A stretch of 64,000 nt of DNA from Vreelandella arcis. Lineage in GTDB: Bacteria; Pseudomonadota; Gammaproteobacteria; Pseudomonadales; Halomonadaceae. Below the pieces are notes generated by a model, which did not search any database, was not told where the DNA came from, and worked only from the letters and a program-made list of their open reading frames with translations. Position numbers and translations under genes: made by a program. Location: contig NZ_FNII01000015.1 in the NCBI RefSeq assembly GCF_900103865.1, forward strand, positions 1-64,000, in the 5' to 3' direction. Below are positions 63,730 to 64,000 of the stretch, in pieces (position 1 is the stretch's first letter; the number at the start of each line of letters is the position of its first letter).

Positions 63730-64000
63730 ATGCGACTCGCCCGTCACTTACCGCTAACCAGTCTAGCGGCCGCCGTCGCCTTTGCTGGTCAGGCCCAAGC
63801 GGAAACCGAACTCACCGTCGCGACGGTCAACAACAACGATATGGTGATAATGCAAAGCCTCACCGATGTTTTCGAGGAGGCGCACCCCGAGATTACCCTG
63901 GATTGGGTGGTGCTGGAGGAAAACGTACTGCGTCAGCGTATGACGACCGATATCGCCACCGGTGGGGGGCAGTTCGATGTAATGACCATCGGTACCTATG
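63730..64000 (+). CDS. Polyol/sugar ABC transporter binding protein, SmoE-like (runs off the window)
   Basis: The first 90 codons of an extracellular solute-binding protein of family 1 (CUT1, sorbitol/mannitol type). A signal peptide (Arg-Leu-Ala-Arg-His, hydrophobic core, cleavage after Gln-Ala-Gln-Ala near residue 24) is followed by Leu-Thr-Val-Ala-Thr-Val-Asn-Asn-Asn-Asp-Met, typical of polyol binding proteins. Gly-Gly-Gly-Gln-Phe-Asp-Val-Met-Thr-Ile-Gly is the lobe junction. CAGGAG precedes the ATG. It begins what is likely the polyol operon controlled by the SorC regulator at 59151. The rest lies outside the window. Confidence 0.85.
   Translation, partial: MRLARHLPLTSLAAAVAFAGQAQAETELTVATVNNNDMVIMQSLTDVFEEAHPEITLDWVVLEENVLRQRMTTDIATGGGQFDVMTIGTY

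Noticed and set aside
1..64000. CRISPR arrays, tRNA or rRNA genes, prophage or integrase genes
   Set aside because: No regularly spaced repeats, cloverleaf-type sequences, rRNA motifs or recombinase genes other than the IS1380 transposase fragment were seen.

Overview
The window is a chromosomal segment of a gammaproteobacterium, most probably Halomonadaceae (Halomonas or a close relative). This rests on the G+C-rich coding DNA with good Shine-Dalgarno sites, acidic proteins, TRAP gluconate uptake, osmoregulated periplasmic glucan genes, and the overall family content. No rRNA, tRNA or CRISPR array was seen. The species is an inference.

Layout. (1) 1-4504: the end of an IS1380-type insertion sequence has removed the 5' end of an RND efflux adaptor gene; the MexF-like pump gene behind it is intact. 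(2) 4612-6705: phosphoribosyltransferase, a GFA/CENP-V zinc protein, and a CDP-alcohol phosphatidyltransferase. (3) 6851-14016: an unusual cluster in which a zinc-type dehydrogenase, a degenerate 6-pyruvoyl-tetrahydropterin synthase paralogue, a glycosyltransferase-methyltransferase fusion, a flippase-like membrane protein, a RibD reductase domain, a GTP cyclohydrolase II with an extra N-terminal domain and a creatininase-family amidohydrolase are interleaved on both strands. It looks like a pathway from GTP to a modified, probably glycosylated, pterin- or pyrimidine-type compound; this is my main candidate for an undescribed system. (4) 14076-20212: opgG-opgH with an FkbM methyltransferase downstream, and an OpgB/LtaS-type sulfatase-fold phosphotransferase. 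(5) 20225-24306: lipid A-type acyltransferase, small membrane protein, VOC protein, methyltransferase, MFS transporter. (6) 24396-29768: a beta-oxidation-type set (acyl-CoA dehydrogenase, acyl-CoA ligase, 3-hydroxyacyl-CoA dehydrogenase, enoyl-CoA hydratase) behind a PsrA-like operator. (7) 29808-36565: LysE exporter, YaeQ, LpxR, YetF-like protein, a Fur-box-preceded TonB siderophore receptor, an lpxR remnant and small genes.

(8) 36598-47234 (minus strand): a complete C-P lyase operon in the order phnC-D-E-F-G-H-I-J-K-L-M-N-P, without phnO. Matching TGTCTAGACA palindromes lie upstream of phnC and at the phnF start, and suggest that PhnF controls both. (9) 47446-49410: yghU-type glutathione transferase and the ohrR-ohr peroxide pair. 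(10) 49548-54304: gluconate TRAP transporter dctPQM, gluconokinase gntK and LacI-family gntR, with a perfect GntR operator upstream. (11) 54371-59021: MOSC protein, EamA permease, OsmC, 2OG oxygenase, two Nudix enzymes and a NIF3-like domain protein.

(12) 59151-64000: a SorC-family regulator, then a visibly A+T-richer ribose-type ABC transporter flanked by two diverged copies of a 108-bp regulatory segment, then the start of a polyol-type ABC binding protein. The simplest reading is that the ribose-type transporter cassette was placed between the regulator and its original polyol operon, with duplication of the operator/terminator segment.
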